Assembly (NCBI RefSeq): GCF_012396365.1
Contig: NZ_JAAXPG010000029.1
Location: 32,132-96,131, forward strand
Source: Nocardiopsis alborubida
GTDB lineage: Bacteria > Actinomycetota > Actinomycetes > Streptosporangiales > Streptosporangiaceae
Length of the DNA: 64,000 nucleotides
Reading direction: 5' to 3'
The position numbers and the translations under genes were made by a program. Below the pieces are notes generated by a model. It was not told where the DNA came from. It saw nothing but the letters and a program-made list of their open reading frames with translations, and ran no database searches. Of this stretch, positions 35,501-41,380 are shown one piece after another (positions within the stretch are counted from its first letter, which is position 1; each line of letters opens with the position of its first letter).

Positions 35501-35843
35501 CGGTCCACGAGGCCCCCTCCACCTCGCAGTCGGCCATCTCCAGCTGTCCGAGGGGGATGTCCACCGCGGGGTAGTCGGCGTGGCGGCCGCGCAGGACCAG
35601 CCCCGACAACTTGACCGCCTCGGCGCCCGAGACCACGGCGCAGCCGCTGGCGGTGGTGATCTCCACGCTGCCCAGGCCGTCGCGGGCCATCAGGGTGACC
35701 ACGTCGCGCAGGACGAGGCTCTCCTCGTAGCGGCCTGGGGCGATGGTGATGAGGGCACCGCTGTCAGCGGCCTCGACCGCCTCGGTGATCGTCGCGTGCC
35801 CGTCCTGAGCGTCGGCGTCGACGGTGAGGAGCTGCCTGGTCAT
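32535..35843 (-). CDS. Beta-helix / double AAA+ (CbxX-EccA type) ATPase of the ESX locus
   Basis: 1102 residues. Residues about 1-515 are repeats of a right-handed parallel beta-helix (patterns such as GSVEITTASGCAVVSGAEAV and VEDCVIEEVDTSAVVIGEQA). A short acidic linker follows, then two CbxX/EccA-type AAA+ modules. The first (about 565-835) has Walker A GAPGTGKTT, Walker B VLFVDEAYTL and GLASRFSRTIEF. The second (about 840-1102) has GPPGTGKTT, VLFVDEAYSL and GLASRFNHQVEF. Mycobacterial EccA is a cytosolic AAA+ ATPase with one such module and a TPR domain that works on ESX substrates. This protein swaps the TPR for a beta-helix and doubles the motor. It is the last gene of the ESX run; a chaperone or disassembly role for secreted proteins is inferred. 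Confidence 0.85.
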   Translation of the reverse strand: MTRQLLTVDADAQDGHATITEAVEAADSGALITIAPGRYEESLVLRDVVTLMARDGLGSVEITTASGCAVVSGAEAVKLSGLVLRGRHADYPAVDIPLGQLEMADCEVEGASWTAVSVRGGGALAMRDSRVTCSAGAGVVIATSGPSVIEDCVIEEVDTSAVVIGEQARPTIRSCVLRDAGGNGVFASGQSGGTIRDCEISGTKKPAVALEEGAAASLVGTRVHDIEGDGLVVSSRSRPVVEDCVFEDVGGRGVVVHNASDPQVTRVRVARAKGVAIHLSGRARGTFTECEVEESGGDAVRAEERASTTFIGLVVRRGLGLSLGGDSVVEFDRGLISETAGPGVVVEQCAPFLRATAITGTRGQGVVFGKGGRGRLEDVTLERTGKSAVSVDEGGAPLLAGVQISGSRDAGISVGSGASADVRDCDVSECTGDGIAVRAGGRATVLRTRVYNGRRNGVLVAAKASATLRRCEVFGNGADGILVHSAEDVAVEDCSVRENGRSGLRQTVASQSMRTEELLSRDNGAPDAFGDLAGASVPMPEVPLPEEGDEEVEEVGPLMELDALVGLAGVKHEVKTLVTRNQMAQRRAEMGLPTPPMSRHLVFGGAPGTGKTTVARLYGQILAELDVLRYGHVVEVARADLVSQYVGGTAIKTTEVFERAKGGVLFVDEAYTLANGSEGGGSGPDFGREAIDTLVKLMEDHRDEVVVIVAGYTEEMQNFLDTNPGLASRFSRTIEFTNYAPEELTEIVRNMCVSHSYRMAKETEAALLAHFERVPKGPAFGNGREARKLFEEMIDRQAFRLGGTIPDSPDSLTLLLPEDLGAAAEEEQLGGTADGIAALREELNAMVGLASVKETVNDLANLLLMSQQRRAMGLQVAAMSHHLVFAGPPGTGKTTVARLYGKLLHALGVLRSDHVVEAARSDLVGRYVGHTAQLTAEVFERAKGGVLFVDEAYSLAPRGSGNDFGQEAIDTLVKLMEDHRDEAVVIVAGYTNEMQRFLDSNPGLASRFNHQVEFPDYSDDELVTIVERMAKGSGYTCGEQTVAALHEHFSGVVRDANFGNARYARQVLERMITRQAGRLVNGVQNATREDFTTLLPEDIPAR

Positions 35844-35909
35844 CGGTGTCTTCCTAAGTCGGGGGAGGGGCGGTGGCGGAGCGGCCGGAGCCGCCCCGCC
35901 GGGGGTGGG

Positions 35910-37541
35910 TCAGGAGCAGGACGCGCGCACCGCCGAGGCGGCCACGTGCGAGCTGGCGTGCTCCTGGTCCGCGAGGGCGTCGGTCCCCGCGTTGGTGAGC
36001 TGGACGGTGAACTCCTCCGTGGGGGAGGTGAACCCGGTCACCTGGACCCAGCCGCCCCGGATCCCCGCCTGGTCGATCCCGAAGACCGCCACGGGCGACC
36101 CCTCGGCCGCGGGGCCGGAGAAGAGCTGGTACTTCGCCTCCCCGGGGGAGATCCACAGCGGGCTCTCGTCGTCGGGCACGTGGACGTAGAGCTCGCATGC
36201 GACCCCCGCCTCCCCGGGGGTGAACGTCCAGGTGGCGTACTGGCCGTTGCCCCGTTCGGGGTCACCCGAGACGGGAAGGGCCTCGTAGCCGCCGTCACAG
36301 CCCTCCTGAGCGTACCCGCCGGGCCGGGTGGCCCAACTGGCGGTGCCCTCGGCGCTGTCCCAGCGTCCCTCGTTCGCGTAGGAGGCGCCGGGGGAGGCCT
36401 GACAGCCGGGCCCCGCGACGGCGAGGAAGGACTCGGGTTCCGAGGCCGCCGTCACCGCGCCCGAGTCCGCCAGGACGGAGCCCCCGCCCTCCGAGGTCGG
36501 AGGGTCGGCGGCCGCCCCGCCGCCTGCGGCGTCGCCGTTCCCGGCGGCCCCGCTCTCCCGCGCGGTGCCGCCGGTTCCGGTGGTGTCGGCGAGGGGGGCG
36601 TTCATCTCCTCCGCGGCGGTGCCGGTGCCGCTGTCTCCGGTGCCGGTGTCGCCGTTTCCGGAGCCCTCTCCGGCCGCTCCGTCGGTCTCACCCTCCCCGG
36701 AGGTTCCGGCGCCCTCGTCTCCTCCGGCTGCCGTGTCCGCTCCGGCCGCGCCCTCCTCGCCAGCGGAGGGACCGGTGGCCGTGTCGCCGCCTTCGGTCGC
36801 GGCGCTCCCGGTCCCCGGTTCTCCCGCTGCCGTCGCGGCGCCTCCGGACCCCGGTTCCCCGGCCGCGGTCGCCTCGCCCGCGCCGCCCCCGGTCTCCGGG
36901 GCGCCGGCGGCCGCCGTGTCCGGGACATCCTGTGCCGCGGGGGCGGTCTCCACGGGGTTCCCCCCTCCGGTGGCGGCGGTGCCCGGGTCGGGCATCGTCG
37001 GGGTCGAGACCCCGTCCCCGCCCACCTCGGGGACGTAGCCGGTCTCCTGGGGCACGGCCGCGGCCCCGGTGTCCGCCTGTCCAGCGCCGCCCCCGGACTC
37101 GCCGCCGGCCGAGGCACCCGACTCGGCGGTGCCCGAGCTCTGGCCGCCCGTGCCGTCCGCGCCGCCCGCGCCCGAGGCGAGCGGCGTCGTGTCCAGGGTG
37201 ACTCCGGGAACCCCCGCCGTCATGGCGAAGGGAGCGGCGACCAGCAGCAGGCCCGCGATGGCGGCACCCGCCAGGACGGGCTTGCCCGGACGGTCCAGGG
37301 CCACCTCCGGGGCCTGGGGGGCGGCGGGCTCGTGCAGGGCACCGGTGATCCGGGGTCCGGGCACGGCCTCGGCCGCCCCCTCGGCTGCTCCGGACGAGGG
37401 AGCGGCCTCGACGTGCGCCGCGGAGCCCGCGGCCCCTCCGGAGACCGTGCCGTCGGCTTCTCCGGAGAGCGTGGACCGGAAGTCGGGCGCCGGTGCGGGA
37501 CGGCCTTCGGCCTCGCCACGAGCCTGCGCACTCTCAGACAT
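35910..37541 (-). CDS. Low-complexity membrane-anchored protein of the ESX locus
   Basis: 543 residues. The cytoplasmic N-terminus contains DFRSTLSGEAD (about residues 21-31), a motif also found at the start of the 822-residue protein at 41381. A single membrane helix follows at about residues 88-108 (VLAGAAIAGLLLVAAPFAMT). Residues about 120-370 are Gly/Ala/Glu/Thr-rich and probably unstructured. The last approximately 165 residues look folded, with cysteine-containing segments (GCQASPGASYANEGRWDS, ACELYVHVPDDES, TGFTSPTEEFTVQLTN) and a beta-rich pattern that may bind carbohydrate or the cell wall. No known family recognised. Orientation would put the C-terminal domain outside the cell. Confidence 0.7.
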   Translation of the reverse strand: MSESAQARGEAEGRPAPAPDFRSTLSGEADGTVSGGAAGSAAHVEAAPSSGAAEGAAEAVPGPRITGALHEPAAPQAPEVALDRPGKPVLAGAAIAGLLLVAAPFAMTAGVPGVTLDTTPLASGAGGADGTGGQSSGTAESGASAGGESGGGAGQADTGAAAVPQETGYVPEVGGDGVSTPTMPDPGTAATGGGNPVETAPAAQDVPDTAAAGAPETGGGAGEATAAGEPGSGGAATAAGEPGTGSAATEGGDTATGPSAGEEGAAGADTAAGGDEGAGTSGEGETDGAAGEGSGNGDTGTGDSGTGTAAEEMNAPLADTTGTGGTARESGAAGNGDAAGGGAAADPPTSEGGGSVLADSGAVTAASEPESFLAVAGPGCQASPGASYANEGRWDSAEGTASWATRPGGYAQEGCDGGYEALPVSGDPERGNGQYATWTFTPGEAGVACELYVHVPDDESPLWISPGEAKYQLFSGPAAEGSPVAVFGIDQAGIRGGWVQVTGFTSPTEEFTVQLTNAGTDALADQEHASSHVAASAVRASCS

Positions 37542-37613
37542 CGAAACTCCTTCTCGGGGGACCCGTGGGGCCGCTCACGCGGCCGCACGGGGAGGTGGGG
37601 GTGGGGTCGGGGG

Positions 37614-37967
37614 TCACCGGCGTCCTCCGGGCCCGCCCGGGGTGTCCATGTCCGGGACGGCGTTTATGTTGTTCTCCTCCGCACGGCCGAACTGCTCCTT
37701 GCTGCCGCTGAGGATGGCGCTCGTGTCCTGCGCGGCGATGACCAGGAAACCCAGGTACTCGTCGATGGAGGTCCTGAGCACACCCAGGGACTGGTCCATG
37801 TCGTCGGCGAACTTGTCGCCCTCGCCCCAGATGGGGTCCAGGACCGCCAGTTCGCTGCTCAGCCACTGCTGGAGCTCACGGGCGTACTCGGCCGCGTCGT
37901 TGACGCTCCAGCTGTTCCTGTCCATCCCGTCGAAGTCGGCGAAGAAGCCGTCGCCGCGGTTCGTCAT
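37614..37967 (-). CDS. EspC-like small ESX-associated protein
   Basis: 117 residues, mostly helical: ELQQWLSSELAVLDPIWG, then GDKFADDMDQSLGVLRTSIDEYLG and FLVIAAQDTSAILSGSKEQF, and a disordered tail (DMDTPGGPGGRR). The helix-turn-helix length and the IWGEG turn recall WXG100 and EspC-type (ESX-1 secretion-associated) proteins. It is followed closely downstream by the membrane-anchored protein and preceded by the YbaB-like gene, an order that recurs at actinobacterial ESX loci. A secreted substrate or partner role is likely, but the family call is tentative. Confidence 0.6.
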   Translation of the reverse strand: MTNRGDGFFADFDGMDRNSWSVNDAAEYARELQQWLSSELAVLDPIWGEGDKFADDMDQSLGVLRTSIDEYLGFLVIAAQDTSAILSGSKEQFGRAEENNINAVPDMDTPGGPGGRR

Positions 37968-38014
37968 GTCCGTCTCCTCTCTCGCGCCTCAGCCACGGGT
38001 GTGGCGCGGGACGC

Positions 38015-38410
38015 CTAGTGCCGCGGGTTCTCGGAGGGGATGCCCAGCCGGTCGAGCAGCTTGAACGGGTCGAGGTCGCCGCTCATGATCTCCTCCGCGC
38101 TCGCCACGTCCGGCATGAAGGGGCTGTAGGCCTTCGAGACGCGCTCGGCCATCTGGCTCCGCGCCTTGTTGACCACCTCGGTGATGGCGGCGGCCAGCTC
38201 GGTGGGGGCCATGTCCCGGTAGGCCTGGGTGTGGAACTTCAGCTCAACCAGTTCCCCCGTCGCGTTCACCTTCGCGCCCACGAGCCTGTTCTTGGCCACG
38301 ACCTCTTCTGTTGCCGCCTCCAGGTTTGCGCTTGCGTCCGCCAGCAGGCCCATCGTCTTGTGAAGCTGTGCCAGTTCCTCTTCCATCTGGCGCTGCATCT
38401 GCGAGCTCAT
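38015..38410 (-). CDS. YbaB/EbfC-family protein (EspL-like)
   Basis: 131 residues. The N-terminal coiled coil (MQRQMEEELAQLHKTMGLLA) is followed by the YbaB core AKVNATGELVELKFHTQAYR, MAPTELAAAITEVVNKARSQ and MAERVSKAYSPFM. YbaB proteins are dimeric nucleoid-associated DNA binders; the ESX-1 protein EspL belongs to the same family and is thought to act as a cytosolic partner of substrates. The ATG at 38410 sits inside the reading frame of the upstream 1034-residue protein, overlapping it by 167 nt. Its position in the ESX operon favours the EspL-like role. Confidence 0.78.
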   Translation of the reverse strand: MSSQMQRQMEEELAQLHKTMGLLADASANLEAATEEVVAKNRLVGAKVNATGELVELKFHTQAYRDMAPTELAAAITEVVNKARSQMAERVSKAYSPFMPDVASAEEIMSGDLDPFKLLDRLGIPSENPRH

Positions 38411-41348
38411 GCCGGGATGTTCCCTTCTTGCTCTGACCGGGGACGGGGCGTCCCAGTGCGGATCTCTGCGCGTCGGCCGTGGTTCCCCAGACCTTCTCGT
38501 CCTCGGAGAGCCAGGTGGAGCGCTGGCGGTCGCGGTTGTTGTCACCGCCGCTGCCGCCCGCACCGCCGCCCATGCCGCCCATCATGGGGGGCATCATCGG
38601 CATGCCGCCCATGCCTCCCATGCCGCCGGCTCCGGTGCCCGCGCCTCCGGTGCCCGCGCCGGGCTGGCCGCTCAGACCTCCCACGCCGCCGAGCCCGCCG
38701 ACGCCGCCGGGGGTGCCTGGTCCACCGGAGGTCCCCGGGGGCCCGCCCGCCGGGTACTGGGTGCCGTCGGGGTTGGCGAACAGGGAGGAACGGTCGGAGG
38801 CGTCCGGTGATCCCGGTCCGTCGCTGGAGTAGGGGCCGGGTGCGGGGGTGAGGCCGCCGTAGTTGAGGCCCACGTCGTCGGGCGACTGCAGGGGCGGAAG
38901 CTCGTCGAGGGGCGGTACCTGGGGCGCGTTGGGATCGCCGATCACCGGCTCCCCGGTCTCGGGGTCGATCGGGTAGGGCTGGCCCGTCTCCGGATTGATG
39001 ACGTAGGGGTCACCGGTGATCGGGTTGATGGGTACGTCCTCGCCCAGCCCGGTGCCGGGGCCGTTGGTCCCGAGGTTGGGAGGGGGCGCGGGAATGTCGT
39101 ACCCGTAGCCGTCCTCGCCCAGCCCGGTGCCGGGGCCGTTGGCCCCCAGGTTGGGAGGGGGCGCGGGCAGACCGTTCCCGTACCCGTAGCCGTCCTGCCC
39201 GGGACCGGTGAGCCCGAGGTTGGGCGGGGGCTCGGGGATGTTGTAGTCGGTCGGCAGTCCGGTCTCCGCGTCGATGCCGACCGGTTCTCCGGTGACGGGG
39301 TCGATGGGCAGGACCTGCCCGGTCTCGTGGTCGTAGTTGAGCGGTAGGCCGGTGTCGGGGTTGAAGGGCAGCCCGGTCTCGGGGTCGACGGGGTAGGGCT
39401 CGCCGGTCTCGGGGTTGAGCGGGAGCCCCGTCGCGGGGTCGAACTCCAGGGAGCTGCCGGTCTCCCCGTTGGCCACCGGTTGTCCGGTGACGGGGTCGAT
39501 GGGCAGGACCTGCCCGGTCGAGGGGTCGAAGTTGAGCGGTAGGCCGGTGTCGGGGTTGAAGGGCAGCCCGGTCTCGGGGTCGACGGGGTAGGGCTCGCCG
39601 GTCTCGGGGTTGAGCGGGAGCCCCGTCGCGGGATCGCGCTCCAGCGAACCGTTGTAGCCGCCCGGGCCGCCGCGGCCGCCCCCGGGGCCGTTGAGGCCGA
39701 GGTTGGACGGGGGCGGCGGAATCGGCGGGGGCACCATGGGGCCGTTGCCGTCGGGGGAGTTCGGGCCGCCGAGGGTGTCCCCGGGGCCGTTGAGGCCGAG
39801 GTTGGACGGGGGCGGAGGCGGGGGTGTGAAGGACCCGTTGGGTGGGAGGGCGTTGGGGTTGCCGAGGGTGTCCCCGGGGCCGTTGAGGCCGAAGTTCGGG
39901 ACGGGCGGCGGGGGCGTGAAGGAACCGCCTTCGCCCAGCCCGCTGCCGGGGCCGTCGAGGCCCTGGTGCGGCGGTGGGGGAGGCGGACCGGGGATGTTGT
40001 TGGGGCCGCCGCCCAGGCCGTCCGGACCGGTGAAGCCCTGGTGTTCCGGTGGAGGTTCGATGCCCAGCTCGTCGAGGATGTCCTGGATGTTGGGGCCGTC
40101 GCCGCCTCCGGGGCCCTCGCCTCCGGGGCCGTCGCCGTCTCCGTCTCCGAAGAGGTTGTCGAGGATGTCCTGGATGTTGGGGCCGTCGCCGCCTCCGGGG
40201 CCCTCGCCTCCGGGGCCGTCGCCGTCTCCGTCTCCGAAGAGGTTGTCGAGGATGTCCTGGAGGTTGGGGTCGCCGTTCGGGTTGTTGGGGTCGTTGTTCG
40301 TGATGTTGGGGGTCGGCGACGAGAGCGTTTCGGGGGTGTCGATCTTCTGCAGGCTCTGATGGATCTCGGTGAACTTGGACACCATATGTGCGTGCAGTTC
40401 GTTCGCCGCGTTGTAGGCACCCCGGTAGTGCTTTTCGAACATCTCGTAGAGCGTGTTGTTGACGTTGTTGTCGGTGATTTCGTCACCGACGATTCCGCGA
40501 ACCTCCGGCGTGGGGTTGCCGTCCGCGTCCTCCCCGGCATGACGGACTCTGATGTCGAACTGCTCGCGGTGTTCGACGAACCTCTGCGAGCCCACCGAGG
40601 TTCCGGAATACCAGATGTCGAGTACGCCTTTGATGGTCCCGGCGTTGCCCTCCAGGGCGGCGTTCACCTGGGTGGTGAGATTGGTGGTCTTGGGCTTGAT
40701 CTCCGGTGCGATGCGCTCCAGTTCCTTCTTGAAGTCGGGGATCGCCTCGTTGATCTGGGTCAGGCGGTAGGCCAGGTTCTGGAGGATGTACTTGTAGACG
40801 CCCGCCGCGGAACCCGCCATGGGGCCCTCCGGGGTGTCGATGTCCTGCCAGAGCTTGTTCAGGCTGCCGCCCTCGGCCACGAGGTAGGGATTGAGCGCCT
40901 TGTTCAGCCCGTCCAGATCGTCGATGGTGTCCTGGAGCCGTTTGAGGTTCCAGTTGTCGGAGGTCATCTGGTTTGCGGAGTAGTCGGCCATGAGGGTGAG
41001 GTTGCGCAGGCCCTCACGGTACTTGTCCTGCTTGTTCGCCTCGTTGCCCGCCTCCCACAGGTGGTCCTGCATGTCGTAGCCGGCGTAGTCGATGCCGTAG
41101 GTCTCGTAGGCGTGGCCGTAACCGGTGTAGGCCGTGTACCAGTCGTAGTAGTCCCACCAGCGGTCCAACTCCTTCCACTCGAACCCGACGAAGGGCTTGG
41201 TGGTCTCCCAGAAGTGGTAGCGGCCGCCGTCGACCCATTTGTCCGCCGTGACATCGCTGAGAGGGATCATGGGACCGTATTCGCCTTCGGTGTTGGCGAA
41301 GATGTTCATGATCTCGTGCAGGGGTCTCTTGGGTACGTCTTCTGGCAT
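38244..41348 (-). CDS. Large repeat-rich ESX substrate candidate
   Basis: 1034 residues. Residues 1 to about 350 are folded and helix-rich with a Trp/Tyr-dense start (FEWKELDRWWDYYDWYTAY) and helical segments like those of WXG100-related export domains. Then come three repeat blocks. Two exact copies of a 29-residue unit (NIQDILDNLFGDGDGDGP plus a Gly/Glu run) are followed by repeated NLGLNGPG units with Pro runs. The third block is two copies of a 65-residue DP-x-TG-x-P unit (DPETGLPFNPDTGLPLN). Near the end, WLSEDEKVWGT is a recurring C-terminal element of large actinobacterial WXG-type proteins. The last approximately 55 codons overlap the YbaB gene and look unlike the rest, so the true end may differ. 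Probably secreted; function unknown. Confidence 0.75.
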   Translation of the reverse strand: MPEDVPKRPLHEIMNIFANTEGEYGPMIPLSDVTADKWVDGGRYHFWETTKPFVGFEWKELDRWWDYYDWYTAYTGYGHAYETYGIDYAGYDMQDHLWEAGNEANKQDKYREGLRNLTLMADYSANQMTSDNWNLKRLQDTIDDLDGLNKALNPYLVAEGGSLNKLWQDIDTPEGPMAGSAAGVYKYILQNLAYRLTQINEAIPDFKKELERIAPEIKPKTTNLTTQVNAALEGNAGTIKGVLDIWYSGTSVGSQRFVEHREQFDIRVRHAGEDADGNPTPEVRGIVGDEITDNNVNNTLYEMFEKHYRGAYNAANELHAHMVSKFTEIHQSLQKIDTPETLSSPTPNITNNDPNNPNGDPNLQDILDNLFGDGDGDGPGGEGPGGGDGPNIQDILDNLFGDGDGDGPGGEGPGGGDGPNIQDILDELGIEPPPEHQGFTGPDGLGGGPNNIPGPPPPPPHQGLDGPGSGLGEGGSFTPPPPVPNFGLNGPGDTLGNPNALPPNGSFTPPPPPPSNLGLNGPGDTLGGPNSPDGNGPMVPPPIPPPPSNLGLNGPGGGRGGPGGYNGSLERDPATGLPLNPETGEPYPVDPETGLPFNPDTGLPLNFDPSTGQVLPIDPVTGQPVANGETGSSLEFDPATGLPLNPETGEPYPVDPETGLPFNPDTGLPLNYDHETGQVLPIDPVTGEPVGIDAETGLPTDYNIPEPPPNLGLTGPGQDGYGYGNGLPAPPPNLGANGPGTGLGEDGYGYDIPAPPPNLGTNGPGTGLGEDVPINPITGDPYVINPETGQPYPIDPETGEPVIGDPNAPQVPPLDELPPLQSPDDVGLNYGGLTPAPGPYSSDGPGSPDASDRSSLFANPDGTQYPAGGPPGTSGGPGTPGGVGGLGGVGGLSGQPGAGTGGAGTGAGGMGGMGGMPMMPPMMGGMGGGAGGSGGDNNRDRQRSTWLSEDEKVWGTTADAQRSALGRPVPGQSKKGTSRHELADAAPDGRGTGTASQDDGPAGGRKRKPGGGNRRGRGQEQARGREGERDGGTG
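39406..39795. repeat. Tandem 195-bp coding repeat (DPxTG block)
   Basis: Two near-identical 195-bp copies start at about 39406 and 39601 inside the 1034-residue protein gene. They encode the 65-residue DP(E/D/A)TG unit. The high DNA identity suggests recent duplication or repeat-length variation. Confidence 0.75.
40087..40260. repeat. Two exact 87-bp coding repeats
   Basis: 40087-40173 and 40174-40260 are identical 29-codon units with a partial third copy on each side. The unit length is a multiple of three, so copy-number change would keep frame. Confidence 0.85.
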
Positions 41349-41380
41349 GCTTACCTCCCTCTGTGGATTGGACCGCGGAC

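Noticed and set aside
39403..40260. Regular DNA repeats as CRISPR or IS
   Set aside because: They are in-frame coding repeats of the 1034-residue protein with period a multiple of three and no spacer diversity.
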